Assembly (NCBI RefSeq): GCF_018127745.1
Contig: NZ_CP072333.1
Location: 1,240,001 to 1,304,000 of the forward strand
DNA from: Porphyromonas sp. oral taxon 275
Lineage (GTDB): Bacteria; Bacteroidota; Bacteroidia; Bacteroidales; Porphyromonadaceae
Reading direction: 5' to 3'
Length of the DNA stretch: 64,000 bases
Below the pieces are notes generated by a model. The model worked only from the letters and a program-made list of their open reading frames with translations, was not told the DNA's origin and did no database searches. This document shows, in pieces, positions 28,844-36,959 of this stretch (its first letter is position 1; each line of letters starts with the position of its first letter). Both the position numbers and the translations under genes were made by a program.

Positions 28844-30142
28844 CTAGTTGATGCGCGCCTTGCGGAACCAGCCCTCGTTGAAGGTGATGCCGACCGTCAG
28901 ACCGAGGCTGTGCTCGCTGACCATATCGGCCTTGCCAGGGCGGAGGTAGTTGTAGTCGATGCTGATGTTAAGCAGCGAGCGGCGGTCGATGAGCGGGATC
29001 CCGACCCCGAGGGAGGCACCTAGCTCGGTGTAGCCCGTGAGCTCCCCGCTAGGGGTAGGCACCTTGAGGTAGGAGTTCGCTCCGTTCAGCCCGAGGCGAT
29101 AGCGTGCCTGAGAGAAGGGGTTACGTGCACGGTGGTTGGGAATCCACTCGAGCCCGAGGGCGGCACGATAGCGGTCGGTGAAGCTAGCGTCGCCGTCGGT
29201 GTACTTCGACTCACTCCACTTCTGATAGCTGGCGTCGAGGCCGATGAGGAGTGAGTTAGCACGTCGGTAGCTGATCCCGAAGCCCGCGCTGAGGGGTACG
29301 ATATGCTGGCTCGTCGAGCTCGTCGTGTCGCTCAGCTGGAGGGTGCTCTGATTGGTCTGCCCATTGTAGCGCAGCTGCTGCTGAATGCGCTCCGAGCGCA
29401 GCGACATCTTGGGGGCGAAGGTCGCCCCTATCGTGAGGCTATGCTCATGCTTCTTGTCCAGCATCAGCTCGTACTGCAGGCCCGCATCGACCTTGAAGCC
29501 CGTCAGGTGGAGCTGCGTCAGGTAGATGGGATTGACCGCCTCCTCACGTAGGAAGTTGATCTGTCGCTGATGCGAGGTGTAGCCGAAGAGGTAGGCGGCA
29601 TTGACCCCGAGCGAGAAGTGCCCGATACGCCCTGCTAGCCCGAGGTAGAGGTCATTGATGCTCCCCTGCCCCGAGTAGGTACGACGGTAGGGATTGGCCC
29701 CCTCGGTGCCCTTGAGCTGCTGGGTATTGCCGAACTGGTAGCCGACCGTCGAGAAGGGCATGATCCCTGCGCTCACCGCCAGATGACGGCTCACGGGGAA
29801 GAGGATCGTGGCGTAGTCGAGATTGCCGAGCACGCGGCTATCCGTCTTGCCGTTCTCCTTGAGGTAAGCCCCGCGCAGCGATACGGCCAGATCCATGATG
29901 AAGGTCATCGAGTCCACGGCCGTGTAGGAGGCGGGGTTCGCTGGATTGGCCACGAGCCCGTCACGCAGGCTGATGCCTAGTCCTCCCATAGCCCGAGCTG
30001 CGGCCGTCTGGCGGGCGCCGAGTCGGCCATAGCCGTAGCGGCTGTAGGGCGAGCGCTCGTTATTGTTCTGCGCGAGCACGCTTGTACTCACGGCCAGGGT
30101 GAGGAGGCCGCCATGGACCAGCTGTATGAGTAGCTTCTTCAT
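28844..30142 (-). CDS. Outer-membrane beta-barrel protein (FadL-like fold)
   Basis: A 432-residue protein with a signal peptide ending at VLAQ (residue 25). The region ARAMGGLGISLRDGLVANPANPASYTAVDS (about 49-78) resembles the plug-like N-terminus of FadL/OmpP1-type barrels (NPASY). Repeated amphipathic strands follow. It has no TonB plug. The transported compound is not known. It lies 6 bp after coaX and upstream of the TPR and lptC genes. Confidence 0.8.
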   Translation of the reverse strand: MKKLLIQLVHGGLLTLAVSTSVLAQNNNERSPYSRYGYGRLGARQTAAARAMGGLGISLRDGLVANPANPASYTAVDSMTFIMDLAVSLRGAYLKENGKTDSRVLGNLDYATILFPVSRHLAVSAGIMPFSTVGYQFGNTQQLKGTEGANPYRRTYSGQGSINDLYLGLAGRIGHFSLGVNAAYLFGYTSHQRQINFLREEAVNPIYLTQLHLTGFKVDAGLQYELMLDKKHEHSLTIGATFAPKMSLRSERIQQQLRYNGQTNQSTLQLSDTTSSTSQHIVPLSAGFGISYRRANSLLIGLDASYQKWSESKYTDGDASFTDRYRAALGLEWIPNHRARNPFSQARYRLGLNGANSYLKVPTPSGELTGYTELGASLGVGIPLIDRRSLLNISIDYNYLRPGKADMVSEHSLGLTVGITFNEGWFRKARIN

Positions 30143-30148
30143 TGACTA

Positions 30149-30877
30149 CTATTTATTGTACTCCAGTATTTCATTTAGTCCGTAGAGGACAAGATCAGGG
30201 TCGACACAGACCTCCTGGCGCAGCGTCTCCTGTATTAACGTAGCATCGCCGCCCGTCAGGTATACCACCGCGTCGGGGTGCGCTGCTCTCAGGGCCTGTA
30301 TGTAGCCGTCTATCTCATAGACGATCCCCTGCAGCACGCCGCGGCTGATGGCCTCACGCGTCGTCTGCCCGAAGCCGAGCGTCAGATCCTCTAGATCCGA
30401 GAGCAGCGGAAGACGCGAGGTGAAGTGATTGAGCGCCTTGGTCCTCGTGTAGAGTCCCGGGGAGATGTTGCCCCCGAGATGGACGCCCTCACTGGTGATC
30501 CGCTCGATGGTGATGGCCGTGCCAGCATCCACGACGAGCAGCTCACGCCCTCGGCCTACCCGAGAGTAGGCCCCGACCACCCCCGCGAGGCGATCGCTCC
30601 CGAGGCGTGCTCGGTCGTAGCGTATCTCTAGGGGTACTGGGGTGCTCGCCCCGATCTCTATGACCAGAGGCATACGCTCCGACAGCATCCCGAGCAGCGG
30701 CTGATCCACCTGGGCTACCGAGCTGTAGACGGCTGCGTCTATGTCGGGATAGACCGCTAGGATCTGATGCACATCGCGCAGGGAGAGCTGGGGGTAGGTA
30801 CAGTGCTTGTGCAGCTCCTTGCCCACAGCCACCGCTACCTTACATACCGTATTCCCTTGGTCGATGATTAAGTTCAC
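30149..30877 (-). CDS. coaX: Type III pantothenate kinase
   Basis: First step of coenzyme A synthesis: phosphorylates pantothenate. The 242-residue protein has the acetate/sugar kinase fold: phosphate-1 loop NLIIDQGNTVCKVAV, phosphate-2 region VVDAGTAITIE (about 116-126), and GGNISPGLYTRTKAL (about 134-148) forming the pantothenate site. The length fits CoaX. It is the first gene of a five-gene minus-strand series; a near-consensus -7 box lies 29 bp upstream. Confidence 0.93.
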   Translation of the reverse strand: MNLIIDQGNTVCKVAVAVGKELHKHCTYPQLSLRDVHQILAVYPDIDAAVYSSVAQVDQPLLGMLSERMPLVIEIGASTPVPLEIRYDRARLGSDRLAGVVGAYSRVGRGRELLVVDAGTAITIERITSEGVHLGGNISPGLYTRTKALNHFTSRLPLLSDLEDLTLGFGQTTREAISRGVLQGIVYEIDGYIQALRAAHPDAVVYLTGGDATLIQETLRQEVCVDPDLVLYGLNEILEYNK

Positions 30878-30905
30878 GTCTCGATCGAATTGTCCAATTA
30901 GACTA

Positions 30906-30913
30906 CAAAGTAA
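30906..30913 (-). promoter_or_regulatory. Near-consensus -7 box of the coaX operon
   Basis: TTACTTTG on the minus strand, one mismatch from TAnnTTTG, 29 bp before the coaX ATG. Confidence 0.45.
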
Positions 30914-31005
30914 CGGCTTTTCTGCGTAAGAGCGACCACTGGGGCTGGGAGCGGACGCATCTGCGCCGCCTCAAGTCCCTGTAGAAGAGGCATTAGACGG
31001 GTCAT

Positions 31006-31455
31006 CTAGAGTAGGAAGGGCTCGCCTGGCTTGAGGTGCGAGCGCAGGAGCTCCAGCGCCTTATCCTCGGCGGCACGCATCTGCTCAGGCTCGCCAGGGG
31101 CCTTGTCATTGAGCCCGCAGAGGTGCAGCACCCCATGGATGATCACCCTGTGGAGCTCCTCGTCGAAGGGGACGCTCGCCTCCTCGGCATTGCTCCTGAC
31201 CGTGTCGAGGCTGATCAAGAGATCACCCGCGATGCGCTGCCCCTCACTGTTGTCAAAGGTGATGATATCGGTGTAATAGTCGTGCTGGAGGAACTCCTGA
31301 TTGACCCGCAGGATATGCTCGTCGCTACAGAACTGGTAGTACAGCTGGTCGACCTTACGCTTGTAGCTCGCGGCGACCTCCTTGATCCAGGTCTTCACCA
31401 GGCGCTCGCGCAGGGCGGGACGCACTACATCCTCATCCGCAAAGAATTCGATCAT
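31006..31455 (-). CDS. ybeY: Endoribonuclease YbeY (rRNA maturation)
   Basis: A Zn-dependent RNase for 16S rRNA 3'-end processing and ribosome quality control. From ATG 31455 the protein has 149 residues. The metal motif is IIHGVLHLCGLNDK, giving two of the three usual His ligands; the third position is Lys, as I recall for many Bacteroidota YbeY proteins. A longer frame starts at 31512 but would overlap the upstream tsaC gene; MIEFFADEDV is the better start. It is the last gene of the rlmB-tsaC-ybeY series. Confidence 0.9.
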   Translation of the reverse strand: MIEFFADEDVVRPALRERLVKTWIKEVAASYKRKVDQLYYQFCSDEHILRVNQEFLQHDYYTDIITFDNSEGQRIAGDLLISLDTVRSNAEEASVPFDEELHRVIIHGVLHLCGLNDKAPGEPEQMRAAEDKALELLRSHLKPGEPFLL

Positions 31456-31483
31456 CGTCTCAATAGATATATATAGGTCTAGG

Positions 31484-32116
31484 CTAGTCCTCGCGCAGCA
31501 GCGGCTCGTCATCGGTCAGACGACCGTGGCCGTGGCGTAGCACCTCGAAGGGCTCGGTCGTGCAGTCCACGATCGTCGAGGGGGCGAGCGGGACAATCCC
31601 CGCGTCGAAGACCCCTGCCACCAGGCGCCCGAAGCGCTCATCGATCAGCTCGGGATCGGTCGCATACTCGGGCTCGGTCTCGTCCTCGATGGGGAGCGAG
31701 GCCGTCACCAGCGGATTACCGAGGTGCTCCGAGAGCAGACGCCCTACAGCATGCTGTGCTAGGCGTACCCCGACTTCGTTGCGGCGCTTGAAGATCTTGG
31801 GCAGTGCCCCCGCAGCTGGTAGGATGAAGGTATAGTTGTGCTCGTGGTCCTTGATGAACTTGAAGGCACGGTCGTTCATCTTGCAGTACTCCGATACCTG
31901 GCTCAAGGAGGCGCAGGCGATGGAGAGGGACTTCTTCTTGGGGTCAACCCCCTTGAGACGGCACAGTGCCTCGATCGCCTTGGGCTGCAGGGCATCGCAG
32001 CAGTAGGCATAGCCCGAGGCTGTAGGATAGATGAAGACGGCGCCCTCACGCAGCTGGTCGATGAGCTCACTCAGCAGGCGATAGTCGGGGGCGTCGGGGT
32101 AGAGTCGTATCAGCAT
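31484..32116 (-). CDS. L-threonylcarbamoyladenylate synthase (Sua5/YciO/YrdC family)
   Basis: Probably makes threonylcarbamoyl-AMP for the t6A modification of ANN-decoding tRNAs. The 210-residue protein has the YrdC fold: AVFIYPTASGYAYCCDA (about 26-42), KKKSLSIACASLSQVSEYC (about 60-78) and YTFILPA. It resembles the YciO branch, in which the enzymatic role is less certain. It is 27 bp after rlmB and 28 bp before ybeY in the same direction. Confidence 0.85.
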   Translation of the reverse strand: MLIRLYPDAPDYRLLSELIDQLREGAVFIYPTASGYAYCCDALQPKAIEALCRLKGVDPKKKSLSIACASLSQVSEYCKMNDRAFKFIKDHEHNYTFILPAAGALPKIFKRRNEVGVRLAQHAVGRLLSEHLGNPLVTASLPIEDETEPEYATDPELIDERFGRLVAGVFDAGIVPLAPSTIVDCTTEPFEVLRHGHGRLTDDEPLLRED

Positions 32117-32143
32117 AGCCTCGTCCTCCTCGTATAATATGGC

Positions 32144-32887
32144 TTAGGCGCCGAGCTGCTCCTGACGTACGGCCTCGTAGATCAGGATACCAGCGGCGAC
32201 GGAGACGTTGAGCGAACCGATGGCACCGACCTGTGGGATGCGGGTGATGCTATCTGCCATGCGGAGCACATCGGTCGATACGCCGTGGTCCTCAGCGCCC
32301 ATGACGAGCCCCAGCGGGAGCTGGAGCGCGGTCTCGGTATAGCGCTCCTCGGCCTTCTCCGAGGCAGCCACCACGCGCACACCACTGCTCTGCAGCAGGC
32401 CGACAGCTGCGGCGATGCTGCTCACGCGGCACACGGGGATACGGTGCAGGGCCCCGGCGGAGGTCTTGACGGCGTCGGCCGTCACGCTCACGCTGCCCCG
32501 CTCGGGGATGACGAGGGCATCTACCCCAGCGCACTCAGCTGTGCGGGCGATCGCGCCGAAGTTACGCACGTCCGTCAGCCCATCCAGCAGCACGATGAAG
32601 GGGGCACGCCCCTCCTCGTAGACACGCGCCACCAGCTCCTCCAGCGGCGTGTACTCGATCTCGCTGATGAAGGCGATGACGCCCTGGTGCTGGCGCTGGG
32701 TCAAGCGCCCCAGACGCTCCTCGGGGACGAACTGTACGGGTACCGAGCGCTCACGCGAGAGTGCTAGGATACGTGCGCTCTCCTCGGTGCGCAGTCCGCG
32801 CCTCATCATTACCTTGTCGATCTCTCGGCCTGCCTCCAGCGCCTCTAGCAGCGGGTGGATGCCGAAGATCATATTACTCTTTGCCAT
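32144..32887 (-). CDS. rlmB: 23S rRNA 2'-O-ribose methyltransferase, RlmB/SpoU family
   Basis: SAM-dependent Gm2251-type methylation of 23S rRNA. The 247-residue protein has an N-terminal substrate-binding domain (FGIHPLLEALEAGREIDKVM). The SpoU knot domain carries motif 1 (DVRNFGAIARTAECAG), motif 2 (LVMGAEDHGVS) and motif 3 (IPQVGAIGSLNVSVAAGILIYE). All knot motifs are intact. It is the first gene of the rlmB-tsaC-ybeY series, with a consensus -7 box at 32935-32942. Confidence 0.92.
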   Translation of the reverse strand: MAKSNMIFGIHPLLEALEAGREIDKVMMRRGLRTEESARILALSRERSVPVQFVPEERLGRLTQRQHQGVIAFISEIEYTPLEELVARVYEEGRAPFIVLLDGLTDVRNFGAIARTAECAGVDALVIPERGSVSVTADAVKTSAGALHRIPVCRVSSIAAAVGLLQSSGVRVVAASEKAEERYTETALQLPLGLVMGAEDHGVSTDVLRMADSITRIPQVGAIGSLNVSVAAGILIYEAVRQEQLGA

Positions 32888-32934
32888 CTATCTTCTTGTC
32901 TTTAGCTCAATAGCCTCACGCTGAGGCAGCAGGG

Positions 32935-32942
32935 CAAAGATA
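32935..32942 (-). promoter_or_regulatory. -7 box of the rlmB-tsaC-ybeY series
   Basis: TATCTTTG on the minus strand, exact consensus, about 48 bp before the rlmB ATG. Confidence 0.65.
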
Positions 32943-32978
32943 CGACAATCCCTGCGTCTAGCCCGAGGCCCAAGCCGC

Positions 32979-33680
32979 CTAGCGGCGCTTACTGATGATG
33001 ATCGAGAAGTAGGGGAAGCTGCGCTCTAGGATCTCCTCAGGGCGCTCCGTGACGTACTCCTTGGGCATGCCGACGAACTCGAAGTACTGCCAGCGACGCT
33101 CGGGATGAGCCGCCACCGCCCGCTTGATCTCGGCCTCGCACAGCGAGCCCTTCATCACCACGATCGTATGGATAGAGCCCCAGGCCTCCTGCCACTCAGC
33201 CTCGGTGGCCTCGCCTGGGATCACACGGCACTGCTCCTCGAGCTGCACCAGCTGCCCGCCCGCCAGCGCATTGCAGGCGATGAAGGCAGGCACCCCGCAG
33301 AGCTGACGTACCGCGAGCCCCGCAGCCTCTACCTGCTCGCTGATGTAGGCCGAGGAGGAGTAGAAGCCACTATCGCCCTCAGCCACCACCACGAGGGAGC
33401 GCCCGGGCTCGGCCTGCTCGCGGCGGATGAGCTCCTCGGCGAGCTGGCTGTAGGCCGCGCAGGCGCCCTCACGCTGCTTGCTCATCGGCAGATCATAGAG
33501 CTGGATCTGCTCGGGGCGAATGCCTAGGGCGAGCATCATCTCCTCGGCCTTGGAGCTGTGGCGTCCCTTGGCCGAGACGGGGACGGGGGCGTAGATGCAA
33601 TCGGCCGCCTGCAGGCAGCGAAGCGCCTGCAGCGTGATCAGCTCGGGGTCACCTGGCCCCAGGGATACGAAGGATATCAT
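32979..33680 (-). CDS. cobI: Precorrin-2 C20-methyltransferase (tetrapyrrole methylase)
   Basis: Methylates C20 of precorrin-2 or cobalt-sirohydrochlorin in cobalamin synthesis, using SAM. The 233-residue protein begins with the class motif ISFVSLGPGDPELITLQALRCL. It has VVVAEGDSGFYSSSAYI (about 97-113) and GVPAFIACNALAGG (about 129-142), which match CobI/CbiL proteins. It stands alone, with no other cob gene in the window. A consensus -7 box lies at 33740-33747. Confidence 0.85.
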   Translation of the reverse strand: MISFVSLGPGDPELITLQALRCLQAADCIYAPVPVSAKGRHSSKAEEMMLALGIRPEQIQLYDLPMSKQREGACAAYSQLAEELIRREQAEPGRSLVVVAEGDSGFYSSSAYISEQVEAAGLAVRQLCGVPAFIACNALAGGQLVQLEEQCRVIPGEATEAEWQEAWGSIHTIVVMKGSLCEAEIKRAVAAHPERRWQYFEFVGMPKEYVTERPEEILERSFPYFSIIISKRR

Positions 33681-33739
33681 AATCGTAGTGGAGAGCTTAG
33701 TTAAGTCATTGGTCGCCTCAGCCTAGTGCTAAGGCGCAG

Positions 33740-33747
33740 CAAAAATA
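33740..33747 (-). promoter_or_regulatory. -7 box of cobI
   Basis: TATTTTTG on the minus strand, matching TAnnTTTG, 60 bp before the ATG. Array C begins about 150 bp further upstream. Confidence 0.6.
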
Positions 33748-33897
33748 AGGATTTCTCCCCGCCCAGCGCCTCCCGCTAGCGAGCTGCGTCCTAGGGCTGA
33801 AGCCTCCTCCCCTAGCCCTCGGGCTGCCTCCGTGAGTAGAGACAGGACGAAGGATCGGGGCTACTCCTGAGCGCCTTGGCCCTAAGGGGAGGGCTTC

Positions 33898-33980
33898 TGA
33901 GGGATATCAGTCAGCCCCTTGAAGGACGCGAGTGCGGAGCGTGAGGGGTATCAGTCAGGGAGGCCAAGGGATACCAGTCA
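33898..33980. repeat. 22-bp dyad array C (4 units, upstream of cobI)
   Basis: Units start at 33898, 33920, 33942 and 33965: TGAGGG-ATAT-CAGTCA, TGAAGG-ACGC-GAGTGC (degenerate), TGAGGG-GTAT-CAGTCA and CAAGGG-ATAC-CAGTCA. They have forward orientation. A leader CTAAGGGGAGG lies at 33882-33892, five bases before the first unit. Confidence 0.85.
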
Positions 33981-34165
33981 GGGAGCTAGGATACGCACAT
34001 CAGCTTGCCCCCACCCTTCCCGGCCTTCATGGATCGGCCTAGACTAGAGGCACTCCTCCTCAGTTAGAGCTCCTCTAGCTGTAGGGCTAAGCGCTCCGAG
34101 GCGAGCACCTTGGACTAGGCGAAACCAGCAGCGAAGAGCTACGCGGCTTGGGGGCTAGCCTTGCC

Positions 34166-35353
34166 CTAAGAGCGGACGGAGCGCTTCTTCGCTCCCTTTC
34201 TCCAGCGACGCCGTGCGAAGAGGTAATAGCCCGTGAGCGGCAGCGTCCCCCCGAGGAGTGCCGCTAGGCAGTAGAGGAGCTTGGTCAGCCAGCCACCCCA
34301 GGCACCCGTATGGAGGGAGTAGATCCAGCCACGCAGGCGACCTGCAGGCGCGGCCTCATCATAGCGCTTGCACGCGCCGAGGACGCCCGTCTCGGGGTCG
34401 AAGCTATAGACATCGGCGGCACGGACGTTCCCCACAGTGCTGCAGCGGGCACTCACCTCGTCCTTACGCAGCGTGATCTCAGGGTAGGGCTTCACCTGGC
34501 GCACCGCGGCATAGAGCTGCGGCCAGTAGACAGAGCTCGGCGGTAGTGCTTGGCGTGATGGGCCCGCCCCTTGGCTCTTATCGCCCTTAGCCGCTCTACC
34601 CCGAGCGCCTTTACCATGGGCGCCCTTAGCTCCTTCAGGCTTCCCCCCGTGCTGCTCCTTCGGTAGCTCGACGCCTAGGACGGCATAGAAGCCGCTCTTG
34701 TACCACTCGAAGGACCAAGTGAGCCCCGTGAGTGACATCACCAGCAGCAGGACGAGCGCATAGACCCCCCCTACCGTGTGCAGCTCGTGCATGAGGCGCG
34801 GCCGTCCCTTATCGGTATGGATCTTCAGCCGCTTCCCTAGCCCCTTGAGCTGCTTTGGCCACCAGGCCAGGAGCCCCGTCAGGAGGCTGAGGACGAAGAG
34901 GAGCACGCTCGTCCCGACGATGATACGCCCCCAGGAAGGGCCGTCGCCCTCGGTTGGCTTGCTCCAGAGTAGCCAGCGATGCAGGCGGCGGACGGTGGCG
35001 AAGAAAGGCGTCCGATCACTCCGCCCGAGGATCGTGCCGCGGTAGGGATCGACGAGGACACCCGCTCCGCGCGGTGCCGACAGGAGGACAGTATAGGAGC
35101 GCGTACTATCTGAGGGCACGGTGATGCCCGTGACAGTCACCGTATCGGGGAGCGTCCTGGAGACCGTGAGGGCTAGCTGATCCAGCGGCAGGCGGGGAGT
35201 CGGGAGCGGCTCCACGTAGTAGCGAGGGCGGTAGACGAGCTCCGTCAGCTCCTGCTCGAAGGCCAGGACGGCGCCCGAGAGACAGATGAGCGAGATGACG
35301 AGACCCAGCGGGAGGCTGAGCCAGAGGTGTAGCTTCTTCGATACTTTACGCAT
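34166..35353 (-). CDS. PepSY-associated inner-membrane protein (XusC-like)
   Basis: A 395-residue protein with four hydrophobic segments: about 10-32, 141-166, 197-220 and 355-380. A PepSY-like periplasmic region follows the first (QELTELVYRPRYYVEPLP), with the conserved HRWLLWSK before the second. A Gly/Lys/Ala-rich low-complexity insert lies at about residues 238-270. PepSY_TM proteins often sit with siderophore or heme receptors and may reduce the chelated iron or aid its release. It lies downstream of DUF4374 and TonB receptor genes, which is the xusABC arrangement. A hairpin lies between it and the DUF4374 gene, so it may be less expressed. Confidence 0.82.
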   Translation of the reverse strand: MRKVSKKLHLWLSLPLGLVISLICLSGAVLAFEQELTELVYRPRYYVEPLPTPRLPLDQLALTVSRTLPDTVTVTGITVPSDSTRSYTVLLSAPRGAGVLVDPYRGTILGRSDRTPFFATVRRLHRWLLWSKPTEGDGPSWGRIIVGTSVLLFVLSLLTGLLAWWPKQLKGLGKRLKIHTDKGRPRLMHELHTVGGVYALVLLLVMSLTGLTWSFEWYKSGFYAVLGVELPKEQHGGKPEGAKGAHGKGARGRAAKGDKSQGAGPSRQALPPSSVYWPQLYAAVRQVKPYPEITLRKDEVSARCSTVGNVRAADVYSFDPETGVLGACKRYDEAAPAGRLRGWIYSLHTGAWGGWLTKLLYCLAALLGGTLPLTGYYLFARRRWRKGAKKRSVRS

Positions 35354-35407
35354 AGTGTCGCTTGACTAAGGAGATAGGTAAGCCTGTAGGGGGATAAAGG
35401 AAGAAAT

Positions 35408-35447
35408 CCTAGGGCGCCCTGATCCAGTGTAGACAGGACGCCCTAGG
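35408..35447 (-). terminator. Hairpin after the DUF4374 gene
   Basis: A 14-bp stem with one mismatch (35408-35421 with 35434-35447), followed on the minus strand by ATTTCTTCCTTT. It lies between the lipoprotein and PepSY genes and may cause partial termination. Confidence 0.7.
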
Positions 35448-35486
35448 CTAAGGCTTGGGATATAAGTGCAGGCTAAACCAGAGGGC

Positions 35487-36926
35487 TTAGCGCTGGAGGT
35501 AGCCGACAGAGCTGATACGCGTAGCCTCTACCTCGACACGGCGCGTGGCGACGCCCGTCGTGAGGTCGATCGAGTAGAGCGCGGGGCGCTGAGACTTGCT
35601 CATGACGGGCACATAGGCTAGCCCCTGCTCCACCAGCGGACGGCCACCGAACTCGGTGACATCCTGAGGCAGCCCCGTCACATTGACCCAGCGACCCGTC
35701 TGCGCGTGGAAGATAGCCAGCTGCGAGGCCAGCTGCTGATTGGTCAGCTTAGCGAAGGACTGATCATACAGGTAGAGGAGGAAGGCATCTCCCGAGAGGG
35801 GGAAGACATGCTGGAAGCCTCGGTCGCCCGACAGCTGATCGAGGTTGTAGTAGTAGCTCGCATCAAAGGCCTCGGTCCCCTTACGGATACGCATCACCCC
35901 AGCGGGGAGCTTGGTGCGCTGACGGGCATCGGTCATCGTCTTGGCAAAGCTAGGCGAGAAGACATAGAGGTCCCCCGAGGCATCGGGCCAGATCATCTGG
36001 TAGTACTGGCTCTTGAAGCGACCTGCAGGGTAGCTGATGCGATCAGTCTTGATGACCTTGGGCGAGCTAAGGCGGCTGTCGGCGAAGATAGCCACATGGC
36101 AGGAGTCAGGGTACTGCGTCCACTGCAGCTCACCGCGCTTGTAGGCACTGCTCTGGGCTCCTCCGTTCTGGGTCTTCACGAGGTCTTCATTGCCCTTCTT
36201 GACCCACTTGCCCGAGACATAGCTATTGCCCTGCCACTGCGCATCTATATTCGCCCCGTACTGACTAAGGCCCATGGGGATGATCCCAGCATAGATCTTG
36301 CCCTCGTGAGGCTGTAGGCCGCAGAGCGTGACGAACTCGCCCGTACCGAGGAAGTTCTCGGCCGTCAGCTGGTTGTACTGCGTCTGGGTCTCGGCCTCTG
36401 CATCTAGGTAGGTCAGCAGGAAGGACATAGGGCGATAGCCAGCCGCATCGGGCGTGCTCTGTGGCGACTGCCCCGTGGAGCTGGTGATGAGGGTATTGCC
36501 TACGATGCCGAAGGAGGTAAAGCGATTGCCCTCGAAGCTCTTGCTTCGCTTGGTCAGCGCCCCATCCGCACCCAGCGCATAGGAGAAGGTCGCCGTCTTG
36601 CCTGCCTGGCGGTAGGCGATGCTGTAGAGGTAGCGATGATCATTGAGGTAGACGTACTCGGTGCCGCCATCGGTCTGTAGGCCTTCGGCGACCGAGAGGG
36701 TACGCGGGCTGGTGATATCAGTGAGCTTGAGCAGCAGCGTGGTGGACTGGTTGCCCGAGGCACTGGCGTTCACCGCTAGGACATAGTTCTTAGCAGCGGG
36801 CTGAGGGCCAGGGTTGGGCTTAGGAGTAGGTTGGGGAGTATCGTTCTTGCTAGAGCAGGAAGCGAGGAGGCCGACACAGAGGGCCAGCCCCGATAGGCCT
36901 AGAGAGGGGATCAGATGATAGCGCAT
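35487..36926 (-). CDS. DUF4374 surface lipoprotein (XusB-like siderophore-binding)
   Basis: A 479-residue lipoprotein with lipobox LASC (lipid Cys 24), then a Pro-rich linker ([14 protein letters not shown]) and a domain rich in beta strands. Repeated strand blocks such as [17 protein letters not shown] fit a beta-propeller. It resembles DUF4374. In Bacteroides thetaiotaomicron the DUF4374 protein XusB binds enterobactin-type xenosiderophores at the cell surface. Here it sits 33 bp after a TonB receptor and before a PepSY protein, the same three-gene order. The siderophore specificity is unknown. Confidence 0.82.
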   Translation of the reverse strand: MRYHLIPSLGLSGLALCVGLLASCSSKNDTPQPTPKPNPGPQPAAKNYVLAVNASASGNQSTTLLLKLTDITSPRTLSVAEGLQTDGGTEYVYLNDHRYLYSIAYRQAGKTATFSYALGADGALTKRSKSFEGNRFTSFGIVGNTLITSSTGQSPQSTPDAAGYRPMSFLLTYLDAEAETQTQYNQLTAENFLGTGEFVTLCGLQPHEGKIYAGIIPMGLSQYGANIDAQWQGNSYVSGKWVKKGNEDLVKTQNGGAQSSAYKRGELQWTQYPDSCHVAIFADSRLSSPKVIKTDRISYPAGRFKSQYYQMIWPDASGDLYVFSPSFAKTMTDARQRTKLPAGVMRIRKGTEAFDASYYYNLDQLSGDRGFQHVFPLSGDAFLLYLYDQSFAKLTNQQLASQLAIFHAQTGRWVNVTGLPQDVTEFGGRPLVEQGLAYVPVMSKSQRPALYSIDLTTGVATRRVEVEATRISSVGYLQR

Positions 36927-36959
36927 GGGGTAGTTGGATTACTGAATAATAAAGGTGAA

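Larger units (their letters stand above)
33681..34165. other. Intergenic region upstream of cobI
   Basis: Holds the cobI promoter and dyad array C; no gene or tRNA is seen. It lies between the PepSY gene stop and the cobI start. Confidence 0.7.

Noticed and set aside
33681..34165. tRNA or small RNA in the cobI upstream gap
   Set aside because: No cloverleaf or conserved RNA structure could be found; only array C and the promoter.
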